Below, in pieces: positions 62,961-64,000 of a DNA stretch of 64,000 nt. Source of the DNA: Oceanobacillus jordanicus. GTDB lineage: Bacteria > Bacillota > Bacilli > Bacillales > Amphibacillaceae. The translations under genes and the position numbers were made by a program. The notes beneath the pieces were generated by a model. The model was not told the origin of the DNA. It did no database searches and worked only from the letters and a program-made list of their open reading frames with translations. Location: the NCBI RefSeq assembly GCF_022095695.1, contig NZ_JAIFZM010000002.1, positions 248,001 to 312,000 on the forward strand, in the 5' to 3' direction. Every line of letters begins with the position of its first letter. Within the stretch, counting starts at the first letter, position 1.

Positions 62961-63848
62961 TATACCTATAACTTCCCTTGCTGTTTCTAAGAAAGCTAAT
63001 ATGATCGGTGATAGCCACTTGTCTTTGTGCCATGACATCTGTGTATATACATCCAAGTCTGACATTCGCCAAGGAAGAGCTACTAGTTCACCACGTTTAA
63101 CCTCGACTTCCGTTACTATTTCAGGAAGAAACGCAATACCAATTCCCGAGATTGCACATTGTTTAATGGCTTCTGCACTTTGAAACTCTAAAGGAGAAAT
63201 ACTATCAATGTCTCCATTCTTAAATGTTCGGTCAAACATCGTTCGATAGGGACAACCCTTTTCATTAATAAGGAAAGCTTCTCCCTGAAAATCTTCAAGC
63301 TGTAATGTAGTGCGTTTCACAAGTGCATGATCTGGAGCGGCAAAAAAGCTAAACGTTTCCTTCGTTAATGCTTCCACTGCAAGTCCTGTTGATTTGATGG
63401 ATTCGTCCAATATAAACACAATATCTGAAGTTCCATCAAATAGTGTTTGTTTGAGTTGTTGGTTTGGAACGGAGCGAAAGATAAGTCGAACTCCCGGATA
63501 ACGCAAACGGAAAAGTTTAAAGACCTCTGGAAGCCGATAGGCGCAAACAACCTCATTGGCACTGATTGTTAACGTACCGCTTAAAATTTCATTGTCATGA
63601 ACGGAACTGCGGGCTTCGTCTAATTTGTTAAGAATTCCCTGGACATGAGTTAAAAAACGTTGACCCGCAGTTGTGAGAACGAGCTGCTTTCCTAAGCGAT
63701 CAAAGAGACGAACATCAAGTTCTTCCTCTAATGCTTTTATTTGCATGGTGACGTTGGAGGGGACATAGTTTAGTGCTTCAGCAGCTCGACTGAAATTTAA
63801 AGTTGTTGCAACCGTTTGGAATGTGTTAAGTTGGCGCAATTCCATCAT
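62937..63848 (-). CDS. LysR-family transcriptional regulator
   Basis: A 303-residue LysR protein. The HTH is at residues ~15-40 (TVATTLNFSRAAEALNYVPS NVTMQIKALEEELDV), followed by the linker helix and a substrate-binding domain from ~90. AGGAGG precedes the ATG. It is divergent from a gene beginning at 63989, its probable target. Confidence 0.9.
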   Translation of the reverse strand: MMELRQLNTFQTVATTLNFSRAAEALNYVPSNVTMQIKALEEELDVRLFDRLGKQLVLTTAGQRFLTHVQGILNKLDEARSSVHDNEILSGTLTISANEVVCAYRLPEVFKLFRLRYPGVRLIFRSVPNQQLKQTLFDGTSDIVFILDESIKSTGLAVEALTKETFSFFAAPDHALVKRTTLQLEDFQGEAFLINEKGCPYRTMFDRTFKNGDIDSISPLEFQSAEAIKQCAISGIGIAFLPEIVTEVEVKRGELVALPWRMSDLDVYTQMSWHKDKWLSPIILAFLETAREVIGIKEDNIST

Positions 63849-63988
63849 GATTCCTCCTTAAACTTTCAATATTATTGAATGCTACTATTAATTTTGTTCA
63901 CTTTTATTGAATGTAGCACGGCATTATACTTAATAACAAGAAATACATTCTAGCTGTTTGTGTTTCATTTGAAAGGAGTGATTACTCA

Positions 63989-64000
63989 ATGGAGGATTTT
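63989..64000 (+). CDS. Start of a gene cut by the right edge
   Basis: ATG at 63989 follows AAAGGAG by about 10 bases and reads MEDF before the window ends. It is divergent from the LysR gene. Nothing more can be said of its product. Confidence 0.5.

Overview
The window is a low-GC Firmicutes chromosome segment, most likely a Bacillaceae species of the Virgibacillus/Oceanobacillus/Gracilibacillus type. The evidence is strong AGGAGG ribosome sites, TTG/GTG starts, a TPP riboswitch, a BirA-type operator, a bla-blaR1-blaI locus and YitT, YkvA, PadR-DUF2812 and BioY genes. The genus is inferred, not proven. There are no rRNA or tRNA genes and no CRISPR array.

Region 1 (1-10.8 kb, + strand) is the end of a Wzx/Wzy-type surface polysaccharide cluster. 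It holds a flippase C-terminus cut by the window edge, a Wzy-like polymerase, four glycosyltransferases, a hexapeptide acetyltransferase, an unknown Rossmann protein, an initiating sugar transferase and a DegT aminotransferase. The acetyltransferase and aminotransferase resemble the last two steps of acetamido-amino-uronic acid synthesis. The cluster ends in a strong terminator followed by a decayed UDP-glucuronate 4-epimerase.

Region 2 (10.9-21.8 kb) is an alpha-mannoside utilisation locus. A minus-strand set encodes a lipoprotein binding protein, two ABC permeases, a GH38 alpha-mannosidase, a long phosphomannose isomerase and a ROK protein. A plus-strand AraC regulator and second ROK protein diverge from it. 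Mannosides would be imported, hydrolysed, phosphorylated and isomerised to fructose-6-phosphate. No ABC ATPase is present, so a shared one is presumably used. One ROK paralogue has lost its catalytic aspartate.

Region 3 (22-32.8 kb) is mixed metabolism: NADH oxidase behind Rex-like boxes, a TPP riboswitch ahead of an SDR, bioY behind a BirA-type operator, PhzF, YitT, an MFS exporter and a sigma-70-like factor, with several gene remnants.

Region 4 (32.8-46.4 kb) is rich in resistance-type genes: blaI-blaR1-bla, a TetR/ABC-exporter cassette, a macrolide phosphotransferase, an Erm(A)-like rRNA methylase with a two-leader-peptide attenuator, and a broken MepB gene. A structured repeat of about 155 bp recurs from 25 to 41 kb.

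Region 5 (46.4-64 kb) holds small accessory genes. There is a minus-strand cluster of tiny membrane proteins (48.9-52.8 kb), an apparently leaderless ArsR-VOC pair, PadR-DUF2812, two Nudix genes, AraC-SDR, a chloramphenicol-phosphotransferase-like kinase and a LysR gene divergent from a gene cut by the right edge. Gene decay is frequent throughout. Some single-base frameshifts could instead be sequencing errors.
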